This document shows, piece after piece, positions 48,856-58,975 of a DNA stretch of 64,000 bases. Every line of letters starts with the position of its first letter. Within the stretch, counting starts at the first letter, position 1. The position numbers and the translations under genes are program-made. This DNA comes from Alentia gelatinosa (lineage: Eukaryota; Annelida; Polychaeta; Phyllodocida; Polynoidae), in assembly GCA_950022655.1 (NCBI GenBank), contig OX465588.1, forward strand, positions 20,384,527 through 20,448,526. The letters are read 5' to 3'. The notes beneath the pieces were generated by a model, which was given only the letters and a program-made list of their open reading frames with translations, ran no database searches and was not told where the DNA came from.

Positions 48856-49645
48856 TCGGAACAATTCGATTATGGTCTGCTAGGTGTCTGCCCACCTAGT
48901 GACCCTCTAATGCAGGGTTGAATGTCATCTGCCACGTGGCTCGCTTATTGACTCCTGTTTTTCCACCTTATAAGTCCCCTCCCCAATATCTTTAATGAAA
49001 GATGCGCCTAAAAGAGTCTCCAGTCTGTAGGGAAATCTCAAGCCGAACGGTATCATTATATCATGCATAGCTATCCTCCTTGGCATATATAGTTGTTTTA
49101 TCGGTTTGATTGATAGGTTGCAATTAAGATAGTAATGTATCTTTTTCTCAATTGAAGAGAAACGGCTATAAAATATCGATGTAGGAACGACTATGGAAAT
49201 TTAAACATTCTACAAGTTTGACGGATGGCAGTAGAAACTGTCATAGATTTAGCGTTGACATAAAAAGAATATCCGGCTTCATAGATGTCTGTGAGATTTT
49301 GTCTTCTCGAAGATGATTGCCTCAGGTTTCTGATATTGCGGGTTGCATCACCAGCTGTCACGAAGATGGTGCACAAAGGTGACGCCGAGGGTTATAAGGG
49401 GCGGGCTTACCCTGGTTCTGGGCATTATTCAGTAACGCATCAGAAGCGGTAGGTGGCATCCGCCCCCTGTGTGGGTACACACCATCTGGAACCACTGGTC
49501 GGCGGTGAAGCAAAGTGTGGTCTTTGATCAAAATATAGAGACTGCGTGCTGTTTGCATGATTTGGCAACCCTTATGTAAGATGCATGGATTATTGTGTAT
49601 GTTGAAAATCTGCAATATATCTATATATATATATATATATATATT
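48856..49645. other. Intergenic DNA
   Basis: Minus-strand frames at 49191-49376 and 49358-49615 overlap slightly but have no recognisable protein family. A (TA)n run at 49622-49644 directly precedes the retrotransposon and may be its target. Confidence 0.4.
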
Positions 49646-49856
49646 ACTATATAACCATGCTTATATAAATATAAATTATCAACCAATATAACTCCCGCAA
49701 ATATTCACTGCGGTCTTGTTGTTGTTGTTGTTTGGGCGTCATACCCACTCTTCTAGGTATCCCGGTTACTGATGCGGTAACCGGAGGTTACTTGGTGATG
49801 CCCGTGGTTTCAAATACTCATTCCGCTGTGATTTGCTCAACCGAGCAGTTCATTTT
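49646..49856 (+). repeat. Split direct repeat A1 of the Ngaro-like element
   Basis: About 211 bp nearly identical to 56309-56526, beginning ACTATATAACCATGCTTATA. It holds a GTT microsatellite (shorter here than in A2) and a small hairpin CCGGTTAC/GTAACCGG at 49762-49784, and it ends near GAGCAGTTCATTTTT. Confidence 0.9.
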
Positions 49857-49894
49857 TTATCATCTTTCTCGGAGAGATTGATTTCTTTGCCAAT

Positions 49895-51454
49895 ATGGGC
49901 AGAAATAAGAAGAAGGCTTCTTCAGATGAAGGAATGAAGGATACGCAGTAGTCCTCAGAGGTGGATGCCTCTGGGGAGAATTTGGGCAATTTTTCCCAAA
50001 CTTTAGCGGAATCGAGGGCTACCACCGCGGAGATGGACGGGCAAGCCGGCGGGCAGTCAACAACAGGAGCAGCCTACTCAGAGGGCGTAACGACCGAGTT
50101 GTTTTCTCCAGCGGGGATACAAGACGAGAGAAACTCGCGACTGGAGGGAAGGATGACAAGTTTGGAGAATTCTATAGCGACGATATTGAAGATGGTATCG
50201 TCAAAAGAAAATTCGTCATCTGGAATTCGTTCAAGATCTTCTGGGGCCAAGAATCGCCGTCGAAAAGTCGCTACCACGAGATCAACATCAAGTTCTTCTT
50301 CATCTTCCGCTAGCTCAGACGATAGCTCGCGTTCAAGGAGCAGAGACAAACGAAAGAAAAAATCTGGTAAATATGATAGACCTAAATGTGTTCATTCGCT
50401 AGGCGCAGTGATTAAATCGAACAGTAAACTTAGGCCAATAACCGATTGTTCTTGCCCAGATAAGATTAGCATAAACAATTTTATGAGTGATACTTATGAA
50501 TCTTTTTCATACAATACTGTATATGATGCTGTAAAAGATTTACAGAGAAACGATTTTATGAGCGTTGTTGATATAAAATCCGCCTATTGCTCAGTTAATA
50601 TCAGAGCAGATCAAACCACTTTTCAAGGTTTTTCTTGGGATTTTGGAGAGGGTTTAAGTTACTTCAAGGACAAGCGCCTATGTTTCGGCCTAAAATGTGT
50701 GCCTTACATATTTACCAGAGTATCAAATTTAGTTGTGGACATTGCACGACAGGAGGGTATTTTAGGCAATACAAATTATCTCGACGATTTTTTGGTGATA
50801 GGCTCTAGCGAAAGTGAATGTTTATCTAAACGTGATGGGTTAATCAGAATTCTTCAAAATATCAGGTTTGAAATATCGATGTCAAAAGTAACTGAACCAT
50901 CGAAATGTACAGTTTTTCTAGGTATTTTAATCAATTCCGAGGATTTAACGTTGTCCTTACCAGAGGAAAAAGTAGTAAAACTGAAAAATGCAGTAGAACA
51001 ATTGAAGGAAAAATCCCACGTGACTAAGAAAGAGTTAGAACAAATAGGGGGTTTAGTTTCTTTCAGTTCACAAGTGGTGAGGGGGGGTAGGACATTCAGT
51101 CGCAGAATCTTTGATTTGTCCTCCTCTATCCCTAAAAAAGGAAAAACTGCGATAACCCAAGAACTTTTGGATGATTTAAACTGGTGGTCGGATTTTTGCA
51201 GAATCTTTAACGGAAGAGAAATTATCCAAAAGGATTGCGAATTTTGCCCAATTGTCTCAGATTCATCAATGTTAGGCTTTGGGGCCTGGGCAGGTCCCGA
51301 TTATTTTTATGGATCTTGGAATGATATTAAATGTCCAGTAATTGAGGATTGCCATTTTGAATTGTCTCCAAAAATGGAATTGATCGAGGAAAATATAAAT
51401 CTCTACAAACTCTGGCCAGTCCTGGTTGGTGTTAAGCAATGGGCCAATAATTAA
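49895..51454 (+). pseudogene. Gag-like N-terminus fused to reverse transcriptase (Ngaro-like)
   Basis: An ATG at 49895 opens the frame, interrupted by TAG at 49949-49951; the frame is then open from 49952 to TAA at 51452. Counting from 49961, residues 1-145 are Ser-rich and basic, with an SR-like run (about 92-140), and may be the start of a Gag-like protein. The reverse transcriptase begins abruptly near 146 (HSLGAVIKSNSKLRPITDCS). It has motif A Asp204 in VVDIKSAY, motif B GLKCVPYIF, and motif C YLDDF with Asp275-Asp276. RNase H starts near 430 (VSDSSMLGFGAWAG). The lack of a zinc knuckle between the two parts suggests an internal deletion. Confidence 0.85.
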
Positions 51455-51724
51455 AAAAATCGCAAAATAAGTATCGTTACCGATAATATGCAAGTATTAG
51501 CGATGATTAATACAGGCCGAAGCAAAAACAAACAATGCATGAATTGGCTTAGGGAATTGTTTTGGGTGTGTTTTATTAATAATTTGAGCCTAAAAGCATC
51601 CTACATTAGGTCAGCTGATAATGTTCTGGCGGACCAACTATCTCGTTTAGGATACAAAGGCGTATCTGAAAAAATCATAAGTACTTTAACAGAGAAAGGC
51701 ATGTCTGGTTTTTGTTACAGATAA
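51455..51724 (+). pseudogene. RNase H C-terminal part (same frame, after a stop)
   Basis: Continues in the same frame as the reverse transcriptase after TAA at 51452-51454. It reads KISIVTDNMQVLAMINTGRS, then WLRELFW, then SYIRSADNVLADQLSRL before a TAA at 51722. The TDN and SADNVLADQLSR motifs are characteristic of RNase H in DIRS/Ngaro elements, carrying later catalytic Asp residues. The stop separating it from the preceding part is a nonsense mutation, because the sequence reads through seamlessly. Confidence 0.82.
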
Positions 51725-51927
51725 ATTACTGGAGACTTTGTTGGAAAAACAAAAACTGTTTTGGATAGTTGCATTTCGGAAAACACCAGGAAGGTCAAGT
51801 CTAAACAGTTATCATGTTACTACCATTTTTGTAACGAAAGGGGTTGGGTTTGTTTTCCTTCTACGAACTCACACTTATCTTTGTACTGTATCTTTTTGTC
51901 TCAGTATCTAAAACCTGTTTCAGTTAA
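51725..51927 (+). pseudogene. Tyrosine recombinase, N-terminal part (5' of piggyBac insertion)
   Basis: Same frame as the RNase H segment. Contains the SAM-like N-terminal core-binding segment, including SENTRKVKSKQLSCYYHFCN and FLSQYL. It is interrupted at codon 51923-51925 by the piggyBac element. The frame continues at 55452 if the insertion and one TTAA are removed. Confidence 0.8.
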
Positions 51928-53213
51928 CCCTTTAAGGGCGGGCGCCTCCGGCCGGGTAACATTCACAGGGACGAGGGGTAGTGGCTGAATACTCCGCTAG
52001 GGGACGACGGGTTTGCGCGTTTTTCCGCATGGTGCCGCTGCTTTCAGCGGTTCAGTCACAAAATCGATGAAAATAAATATGTTTCCCTCAACCAAGATAA
52101 TAAAGTTTGGTATCACAAGGACCGCCTTGTTATATAGATTAAGTGTGCCAAATATGAGAAATTTCTATCGAACCAATAAAAGAATATTGCCATTTTAGTT
52201 CCTCCTTGTTCGTAAGTTAAGTCGGGTAAACAGTGGCGTCCCGTTGAATGGCGGTTCTGGCCCAAAAGTCGAATTGGATATTGCTATGGCAAAAACTGCT
52301 ACTACGTTACGAATCATTCAAATATCAATATACCAGTTGAGGATGAGCAAAATATATGTATTCCCTATGTCTGTTGGTGGTTGTTATGGAGAAATAGCCT
52401 GCAGATCAACGCGTATGGACTGGAACAAGTTGAGACATCGATCGAAAAATAAGTGTGACAGCAGTTTATATTGACAACGCCAGGCTGCGAAGGTCCAGTT
52501 CTGGAGAGTTATAACTTTGCTGGTGTGTCACCCATACAAAATGCATTGACATCATTAATCATCACCCAGGGAATATTCTACAATTCTTCACGATTCTGGT
52601 AGTGTCTGGTTTATTCATATAGACGCTAAATAACGGGAGAAAATGGATATTTACCAAGGCGCCGAACCTATCAACATTCTACACAGTGCGGTGTCAATGA
52701 AGCCAATACTACGAAAGCCGAATCGTTTAGCCATCACCTCACTTCGGCTTTGGTTGATTTCCCCTACAAGACGTTATGACATCGCTATTGGATTATACTG
52801 GAAGAAACAAAAAAGCCTGCTGAATCTCCCCACTGTGATATTAATATGATTATATTCTTTGCTGGTTCTGTACGAGTCGATTTCACCAAGGGGTTGTATA
52901 TGTGGCTTCGCCCCAGCCTTGCGTGTTTGTGGTCGGGACTTTCAAATCCAGCAACTCCCTTCACCGCAGTGCAAAGACAACGTGTAGAAAATGATCTCGC
53001 ACAAGGTTTAAACCTTCAGGAAATTAATGGAGACATATATACAACGAATCACCACACTCTAAGGTTTGTTCCTATATAAATTTTGTAAAATTTAGACGGT
53101 TAGATAAATAGAAAATAAATAAAACATAACCGACATCGACCTACGCATTACGCTGTATGGGTGGGGAAACACTTGGCAATGTAGGTTAGTTAGGAAATCA
53201 TTTCGCACAAGGA

Positions 53214-53985
53214 TTTAACATTAAATATATGAAAAGTGACTTATACGAGGATATTCCCCACACTCTGAAGTTTGTTCCCGTATAATATTTTACATTTTGA
53301 TCGAGAATTAACTTGATGATCGAATTAAACCGTTGCGCCTTACGCGGTTCATTTTTTGGCCTGCTTCAACATGGCGTCAACTGCGGAGGGGGGTTGACAC
53401 GGCACGGACAGTAGAAGATGTCGATTTGAAAATCAATTCGTATGGACTTTTAACGTTATATATAAGATCAGGGAGGTAGGTGGGAGCAAAGCCGAGACTC
53501 TGAGGTTTATTCCAGTATATGTATTGTCAGGTTTGAACGTGTGGAAGTAATAGTAAATGAATTAAAGATATTGACATCGAACCGGGCTGGCGATTCAGTG
53601 GTGGGGTGGGTAGGGTAGGAACGCTTGTCAAGTGACAGCGGATCTGGGCGAGTTTGCAAATCATATCGGATTTAACATTAAATATATGAACAGTGACTTA
53701 TACGAGGATATTCCCCACACTCTGAGGTTTGTTCCCGTATAATATTTTACATTTTGATCGAGAATTAACTTGATGATCGAATTTAACCGATGCGCCTTAC
53801 GCGGTTCATTTTTTGGCTTGCTTCAACATGGCGTCAACTGCGGAGGGGGGTTGACACGGCACGGACAGTAGAAGATGTCGATTTGAAAATCAATTTGTAT
53901 GGACTTTTAACGTTATATATACAATCAGGGAGGTAGGTGGGAGCAAAGCCAAGACTCCGAGGTTTATTCCAGTATATATATTGAG
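53214..53985. repeat. 457-bp tandem duplication inside the piggyBac element
   Basis: Two copies of a block (about 53214-53528 and 53671-53985) lie 457 bp apart, with very few differences. Both contain GACTTATACGAGGATATTCC, ACATGGCGTCAACTGCGGAG and CAGGGAGGTAGGTGGGAGCA. A more diverged trace of the CACACTCTAAGGTTTGTTCC phrase lies near 53055. The block replaces the expected 3' half of the transposase gene. Confidence 0.85.
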
Positions 53986-54332
53986 CAGTTTGGATGGGTG
54001 GAGCCTTAGAAAATATAATTATAACGTTCATTACAATCGGATACAAAAATATGTTTTGCTTACCGGTGACACTCTCGGCGAGTACCCACACCTTGAGGCC
54101 CCATTTGGTTGGTTTCGCCGGCATGTATACCTTGTGCTTTGTTTTTCCCTTGTGGGCCACCATGGTTTCATCGACAGCTAGATCACGCCTTGGTCGATAT
54201 ACTGATTTGGAGATCATATTTATTCCCGTAAAAAGCCAATTCACCTTTTTAGTGGCCGATCTTGGTTGGGGGGTATTTGCTGCATTCGAAGAAGACATAT
54301 CATCATCCTCGTCAGCCCAGAAGTTCAGGTAC
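53834..54332 (-). pseudogene. piggyBac transposase, exon 2 (truncated)
   Basis: Begins after an acceptor (TTTTGCAG ending at 54333) and continues exon 1 in frame. It reads YLNFWADEDDD, then SVYRPRRDLAVDETMVAHKG, then KHKVYMPAKPTKWGLKVWVL. The Asp of AVDETM (codon 54172-54170) corresponds to the first of the three catalytic Asp residues of piggyBac transposases. A GGTAAGC donor-like site follows at about 54062-54056 (TCACCGGTAAGC), so the real exon probably ends there and the rest of this frame is intron. No exon carrying the second and third Asp or the Cys-rich C-terminal domain is visible downstream. Confidence 0.82.
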
Positions 54333-54579
54333 CTGCAAAACATTTATATAGGAAATATAGATTTATCATATATAATAAGGCATGAATAGTATTATGTGTA
54401 CAGGGTCTGTATATTCTTTTTATCTTAGAATGATTGATTTCAGTATGGTTTGACAGTGTGACAGTAGGCGAGAGACTCGACAGCGGGGTGGGAATTGACA
54501 CTGACAGACAGTGGTGCTTTTGGTTATGAATCTTTTTACTACTTATACATATTTTAAACCATAATTTAGGCGATCTTAC
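54333..54579 (-). other. Intron 1 of the piggyBac transposase gene
   Basis: On the minus strand it starts GTAAGATCGCC and ends TTTTGCAG, phase 2. Splicing regenerates the Arg codon at the end of FMTILR and continues with YLNF, as expected for the family. Confidence 0.75.
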
Positions 54580-55145
54580 CGTAAGATGGTCATGAATACG
54601 TCCCTGCACATTGTTCTATTAAAAAATGGAGTGGATATCTCGGAGACAGTTGACCAGTAGTCCTTAATTTGACATTTCCGAACGAGTCCCATCAACATAA
54701 CTAATGCGATAAACTTGCATAGGATCTGGGTTGACATGGTGGTACGTCTTTTCGATTTCTTTGCCTTTTCTGGTGCCGTTTGTTCGAAATATGTATTTGA
54801 ACACTCAACAATCCTCGATAGGAACGCAGTTGTGCAAAAAAGATTAAAATATTGAAGAGGGGAGTTGATTTCTTCTTTCTTGACTTCGTCACTGACACCT
54901 GTAGGTTTGTTGAACGGAGGAAGGGGCGGGGACTTTCTAATGCCTTTGCACATTCTCACCCATCTTCTTGTGTCAGTTTCTTCCGTTTTCTTGGATTTCT
55001 TTGTCAATTCTTCTGGTTCTGCATCTGATTCAGATTTATCCTCTTCATTATCATTATCTTTCGAATTCCCTTGAAGAAGTGCCCAAGAACTAAGAGGCAA
55101 TTGATCCTCCCAGTCACTGTCGCTGTCAGACCACAGGTCGTCCAT
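54580..55145 (-). CDS. piggyBac transposase, exon 1
   Basis: Starts with ATG at 55145 on the minus strand. The N-terminus is acidic (MDDLWSDSDSDWEDQLP), then a Glu/Lys/Ser-rich linker. The start of the DDE_Tnp_1_7 dimerisation/insertion region follows: PLQYFNLFCTTAFLSRIVE, FIALVMLMGLV and DYWSTVSEISTPFFNRTMCRDVF. The exon ends at 54580 in ATCTTACG before GTAAGA. A 247-bp GT-AG intron (54579-54333) joins it to exon 2. This half reads open, but the gene is incomplete downstream. Confidence 0.8.
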
Positions 55146-55345
55146 GTTGACGGGAGTGGCGGGATTGTCGTCTGTACTCCGAAAATCGATCTTTATTTAC
55201 GTCTGTGATGACGTCATATTCAGTTTTAATATTATCCTTTATCAAATATATCATTCCTTATGTCTTAACTACATACTGTGAAAATTTGATGAATTTCTGA
55301 TCAATATTTCCTAAGAAAAATGATACTTTTGCAAATCTCGGAGAA

Positions 55346-55440
55346 ATGATGCCTTGAGGCATCATTCGCCCTGGGCCGGATGATGCCTTGAGGCATCATT
55401 CGCCCTAGGCCGGGTGATGCCTCCAGGCATCATTCGCCCT
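55346..55440. repeat. 34-bp subterminal hairpin repeat (three units) at the piggyBac right end
   Basis: Units at 55346-55379, 55380-55412 and 55413-55440 each carry GATGCC(TTGA or TCCA)GGCATCATTCGCCCT. Each can form a small hairpin through GATGCC/GGCATC. The last unit runs into the terminal repeat: its CGCCCT is the inner part of CGCCCTTAAAGGG. They are plausible transposase or accessory-factor sites. Confidence 0.85.
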
Positions 55441-55451
55441 TAAAGGGTTAA

Positions 55452-56179
55452 AAACTATATTTCGGCAGTGAATTTTGAAAATAAGCTGCGTGGTTTTCCA
55501 GATTTGTCTACTGACTTTCTGATTAAAATGACCCTAAAGGGTTTAACTCCTTTAGGGGATACAAGTGTTAATACTCGTTATCCAATTACTGTTGTTGATA
55601 TGAGATCAATTTTTGACAAATTGGATTTATCTTCCCTTGAAGATTTGGTCTATTGGTTATGTTTTTTGTTAGGCTTCAGAGGCCTACTGCGTAAATCTCA
55701 CTTTACTCTCTCCCCACACACTCTAAAGAGAGGGGATTTAACTTTATCTCAGGATCATTTGGAGATAAAAATAACTTCTTCCAAAGTTGACCAATTAGGG
55801 ACCAAGCCAAAAATTCTTAGGTTTGGTCGTATTCCTAATTCGATTTTCTGTATAATGAAATACTTTGAGATGTATTTTAATATGTTTAATCCTAAGCCAA
55901 ATGATTATTTAATTCAATTACCTACAGGGAGAGTTTTCTTGCCTTTGAATTATCAGAAACTCAATAATGAACTAAAGTCTCTTTCCAGAATTTGTGTCTT
56001 GCCATTTTCTGAGGCATGGGGGAGCGACTTTCTTAAAGGATATCGGTGTTGATATCGGCGATATCAAGTCTCGGGGTAATTGGTCTTCATCAGCAGTATA
56101 TTCTTATTTACATGAGACCCCCCTCACAGTCGCTTCCTCAGATAGAATGGCCTCTCAGTTTCTGAGTATCTTTAATTGA
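55452..56179 (+). pseudogene. Tyrosine recombinase, C-terminal part (3' of piggyBac insertion)
   Basis: The plus frame continues the N-terminal segment with FENKLRGFPDLSTDF, then LEDLVYWLCFLLGFRGLLRKSHF. The latter holds the first catalytic Arg in FRGLLR. A frameshift between about 55985 and 55994 shifts to the frame reading SCHFLRHGGATFL (the H-x-x-R motif) and ending NWSSSAVYSYLHETP, with the nucleophile Tyr. The stop is TGA at about 56177. Arg, His, Arg and Tyr motifs are therefore all present, split over two frames. Confidence 0.85.
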
Positions 56180-56205
56180 ACTCTGTTGTGTCTGGCGGGT
56201 TTTTG

Positions 56206-56308
56206 CCCTGTTTTATTAATTATTCCGCCATCCACGCCTTCGTGTCAATTATTGTTCATATTATCCTATACATTATTCTACCACTAATTGGTTCCATGAT
56301 ATTATATA
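56206..56308 (+). repeat. Split direct repeat B1
   Basis: About 103 bp matching 56617-56719 (starts CCCTGTTTTATTAATTATTC, ends CCATGATATTATATA). It directly abuts A2. Confidence 0.9.
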
Positions 56309-56526
56309 ACTATATAACCATGCTTATATAAATATAAATTATCAACCAATATAACTCCCGCAAATATTCACTGCGGTCTTGTTGTTGTTGTTGTTGTTGT
56401 TTGGGCGTCACACCCACTCTTCTAGGTATCCCAGTTACTGATGCGGTAACCGGAGGTTACTTGGTGACGCCCGTGGTTTCAAATACTCATTCCGCTGTGA
56501 TTTGCTCAACCGAGCAGTTCATTTTT
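56309..56526 (+). repeat. Split direct repeat A2
   Basis: Matches A1 at 49646-49856 with a longer GTT microsatellite and few substitutions. Confidence 0.9.
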
Positions 56527-56616
56527 AATCTTACTTTTCAGGATTCAAGCTTTAGCTTACCTGTAATTCTTGATGTATAGGCAGGGGAAGGTCCCAATGT
56601 TACCTTTTACAATAAA

Positions 56617-56719
56617 CCCTGTTTTATTAATTATTCCGCCATCCACGCCTTCTTGTCAATTATTGTTCATATTATCCTATACATTATTCTACCACTAATT
56701 GGTTCCATGATATTATATA
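56617..56719 (+). repeat. Split direct repeat B2
   Basis: Second copy of B1 (CTTCTTGTCAATTATT compared with CTTCGTGTCAATTATT). It closes the element. An AT run follows. Confidence 0.9.
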
Positions 56720-57803
56720 TATATATTGACAATTAAGCAACATCGATGCTTCATATAGTCGGATCACTATGATGTTTCATTACACACCTGGTCTATCATA
56801 CGTATATATGTCATATCAATCATCAATGAGTCAAAGGGGTAGTCCACCTACTACGATTCCCTCCAATCTTAGCGTCAGGAGCTTATCGTAGAGGTTACCG
56901 ATGACAAACGACATCGCCTCGCTAAGAATGGGGAAATCATATAGGTCAGATCAGAATATCCTGATATTGTCTACGATGCACTACAGTAAAAAAAAAAAGG
57001 TCCATCGTAGGGTCTTTATACGATCTTAAAGAATTATAGAGAATTGTTGTGAATCCTGAGCCTTTTCGACGGAAAAAGTGTCTCGCGTGTGAAATCCTAG
57101 ACAGAAATTTCGGAATTAGGTAGGAGGTATATGATATATAATCGGTGTGAATATGATATTTTTGCTATTAATCATGATGGTCTGAAACAAACAATTTCAT
57201 ACCGACACATTCATATTTTTTCAATTTGCTTCTTTAATTGTCTGAAAAATAATATAGTAATATTTTGTCTAAACCTGTAAATCGTCATTTATATCCATGT
57301 AATATTCCCAGAATTATGAGGTATTTCAATTTCAAAATTCTGCACGGGATCTGCATCGGAGCATTGGTTGCATCATGAGGTACATCGGTACTATGATCAC
57401 GTTTTTGTGACTCTGACTTTGAATGCTGAAAATATTGCTGGCTCTGAGTAGACCCAAGAGCTTGAGCAGGGTTCTCGAGCCATGGTAATCCAATTTAGCG
57501 GTCAGCCCAGAGAAAGCACATAACTTCAGTGTGCAAAGCAGGTGGCAAACACCTACTACTTTATTGTTGCAACGTATTTGATCGAGGGTAACCGCGCTCA
57601 ATAATGTGTTCTCTACTGTATAATAGAACTACTAAGCCGGGGCACACGCCCTTAGGGACCAATGTACCATGTGGTTTGGATGTCCTGCTTAATGGCGTAA
57701 AACAAACACGAAAAATAGATTAGGTTCTAGGCCGAAGTAACCAAAGTCGCAGGGTGGTCCCATTAATGTGATGCCTAGCGGCCTCTTGGTCATCTATCTG
57801 TAC

Positions 57804-57805
<2 letters not shown>
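56720..57805. other. Intergenic DNA with a MITE-like terminus
   Basis: GGGGTAGTCCACCTACTACG at about 56836 matches the segment at 13968 and begins a CGTAG/CTACGAT-rich stretch to about 57010. The other end is not clear. An 89-codon minus-strand frame at 57332-57601 has no recognisable product. Confidence 0.4.

Positions 57806-57868
<63 letters not shown>
57806..57868. repeat. (AT)n microsatellite
   Basis: 63 bp of uninterrupted AT dinucleotides. Confidence 0.95.
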
Positions 57869-57871
<3 letters not shown>

Positions 57872-58734
57872 ATGCAATGTCCATGCGTAGTAGAGGGTAA
57901 CAAAATTCTTTTTTTCGTGCTCATTTTACCCCACAACTCCAACCCTTTTGGATAGAAACGGTCAATATATTTCGCACTCTGGTCAGGTCTGCTTCTTACT
58001 ACAGGATTTATATGGTCTATCAAAATGGTGCTCTAGAAACAAATTGTCCATAAATACCTAAAAAATTAAAATAGTGCTATTCGACTAAGCTAAGAACAAA
58101 AGTTTATTAAGAAACAGATCTAAAAATTCTAACTGGCATCTCCATGTTGAGGTAACATCCATTTGCTGTTCTCCAGGTCAGGGAATGTTTTGCCAGTATG
58201 TCATAGTCTAGGCAAATGCTAGATCACTGGTTTTCTATGTCTGTATGTAATCTGTACATTGTATTGTGATGTCTCTTGTGTATGATAAGTACTCTGTGTT
58301 GTATTGTTATTGTTCATCAGCATGTTTGTACCCTGTCCTGTCAATCACCATGCTATATAAGTGTGATTGTGATGTTGTTATCAAAACAACAAAAAACACA
58401 AAAATAGAGCATGCTCATACAATAAGAACAAGGTAATCATGTAATCCATATGAAATACCAGTCAATGGATTCATCTTAGGTTAACCTCACATTAAAAACT
58501 TAGCTAGACTTTTTATTTTAACTGAAATACAAAGATATATAGACATTTTCAATGGATTATCCATGAACTATGTGGGATTGACACATGAAAACTACGAGGA
58601 ATATTCACATGTGTAATACGGTAGAAAGTCACATGTATAACACACTCTGCAGAAAAAGTATTGAAAATAAAGTGAGCTAAGCTCAAATTATAAAAAATAA
58701 AATCGATTAAGGCTGAACCCTGATGTACTCCAAT
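57869..58734. other. Intergenic DNA
   Basis: No recognised gene or repeat. Confidence 0.4.
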
Positions 58735-58975
58735 GTGTCGCCTCTTGGAATTGTTTTAGATCATCATTTGAATTCTAAGCTTCATTTTAATAACCCGTTC
58801 GAAATGTGAACTCATATAATTTACCTCTTCGGGAAAATTAGACTCACAGACCATGCCAGCCTTTTAATCTACAAAACGATGATCCGGCCTCTGCTATATT
58901 ATGGGGATATTTTATTTTCTTATTGTAATCTAACAGATAGAACAAAACTATGTACACTGCGTGAAAAAAGAAGAT
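58735..58975 (+). pseudogene. LINE reverse transcriptase fragment (thumb region)
   Basis: A plus-strand frame with one TGA stop reads LGIVLDHHLNSKLHFNN, then (after the stop) LFGKIRLTDHASLLIYKTMI, then RPLLYYGDILF. This matches the LGI.LD..L.f..H, K.....L..iYkt.i.P.l.YGd blocks that follow the catalytic core in CR1/Jockey-type LINE reverse transcriptases. It lacks the palm, so it is a truncated remnant. Confidence 0.72.

Larger units (their letters stand above)
51928..55447 (-). mobile_element. piggyBac-type DNA transposon (3520 bp) nested in the Ngaro-like element
   Basis: Bounded by TTAA duplications (51924-51927 and 55448-55451) and perfect 13-bp terminal inverted repeats: CCCTTTAAGGGCG on the left, CGCCCTTAAAGGG on the right. 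The transposase gene runs leftward from the right end. A 457-bp tandem duplication and non-coding DNA occupy the left 2 kb, where the catalytic C-terminal half of the transposase should lie. The intact ends suggest it was mobile, probably with a transposase supplied by another copy. Confidence 0.93.
49646..56719 (+). mobile_element. Ngaro-like tyrosine-recombinase retrotransposon with nested piggyBac
   Basis: The order is A1 repeat (49646-49856), gag-like region, reverse transcriptase and RNase H, tyrosine recombinase, B1 (56206-56308), A2 (56309-56526), B2 (56617-56719). This A1-ORFs-B1-A2-B2 split direct repeat layout is the hallmark of Ngaro/VIPER/PAT-type members of the DIRS order. A recombinase replaces the integrase, and no adenine methyltransferase domain is seen. 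Without the 3524 bp of piggyBac plus TTAA, it is about 3.55 kb. In-frame stops at 49949, 51452 and 51722 and a frameshift near 55985-55994 show this copy is inactive. Confidence 0.87.

Noticed and set aside
52013..53079. Plus-strand frames of 60-77 codons inside the piggyBac element
   Set aside because: No recognisable domain, opposite strand to the transposase, and they sit in non-coding filler.
53994..54389. 131-codon plus-strand frame
   Set aside because: Antisense to piggyBac exon 2, without an independent domain.
54325..54609. 94-codon minus-strand frame between the piggyBac exons
   Set aside because: It spans the 247-bp intron; the spliced reading gives the family-consistent protein.
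57790..58023. Minus-strand frame with a long Ile-Tyr run
   Set aside because: Translation of the (AT)n microsatellite at 57806-57868.
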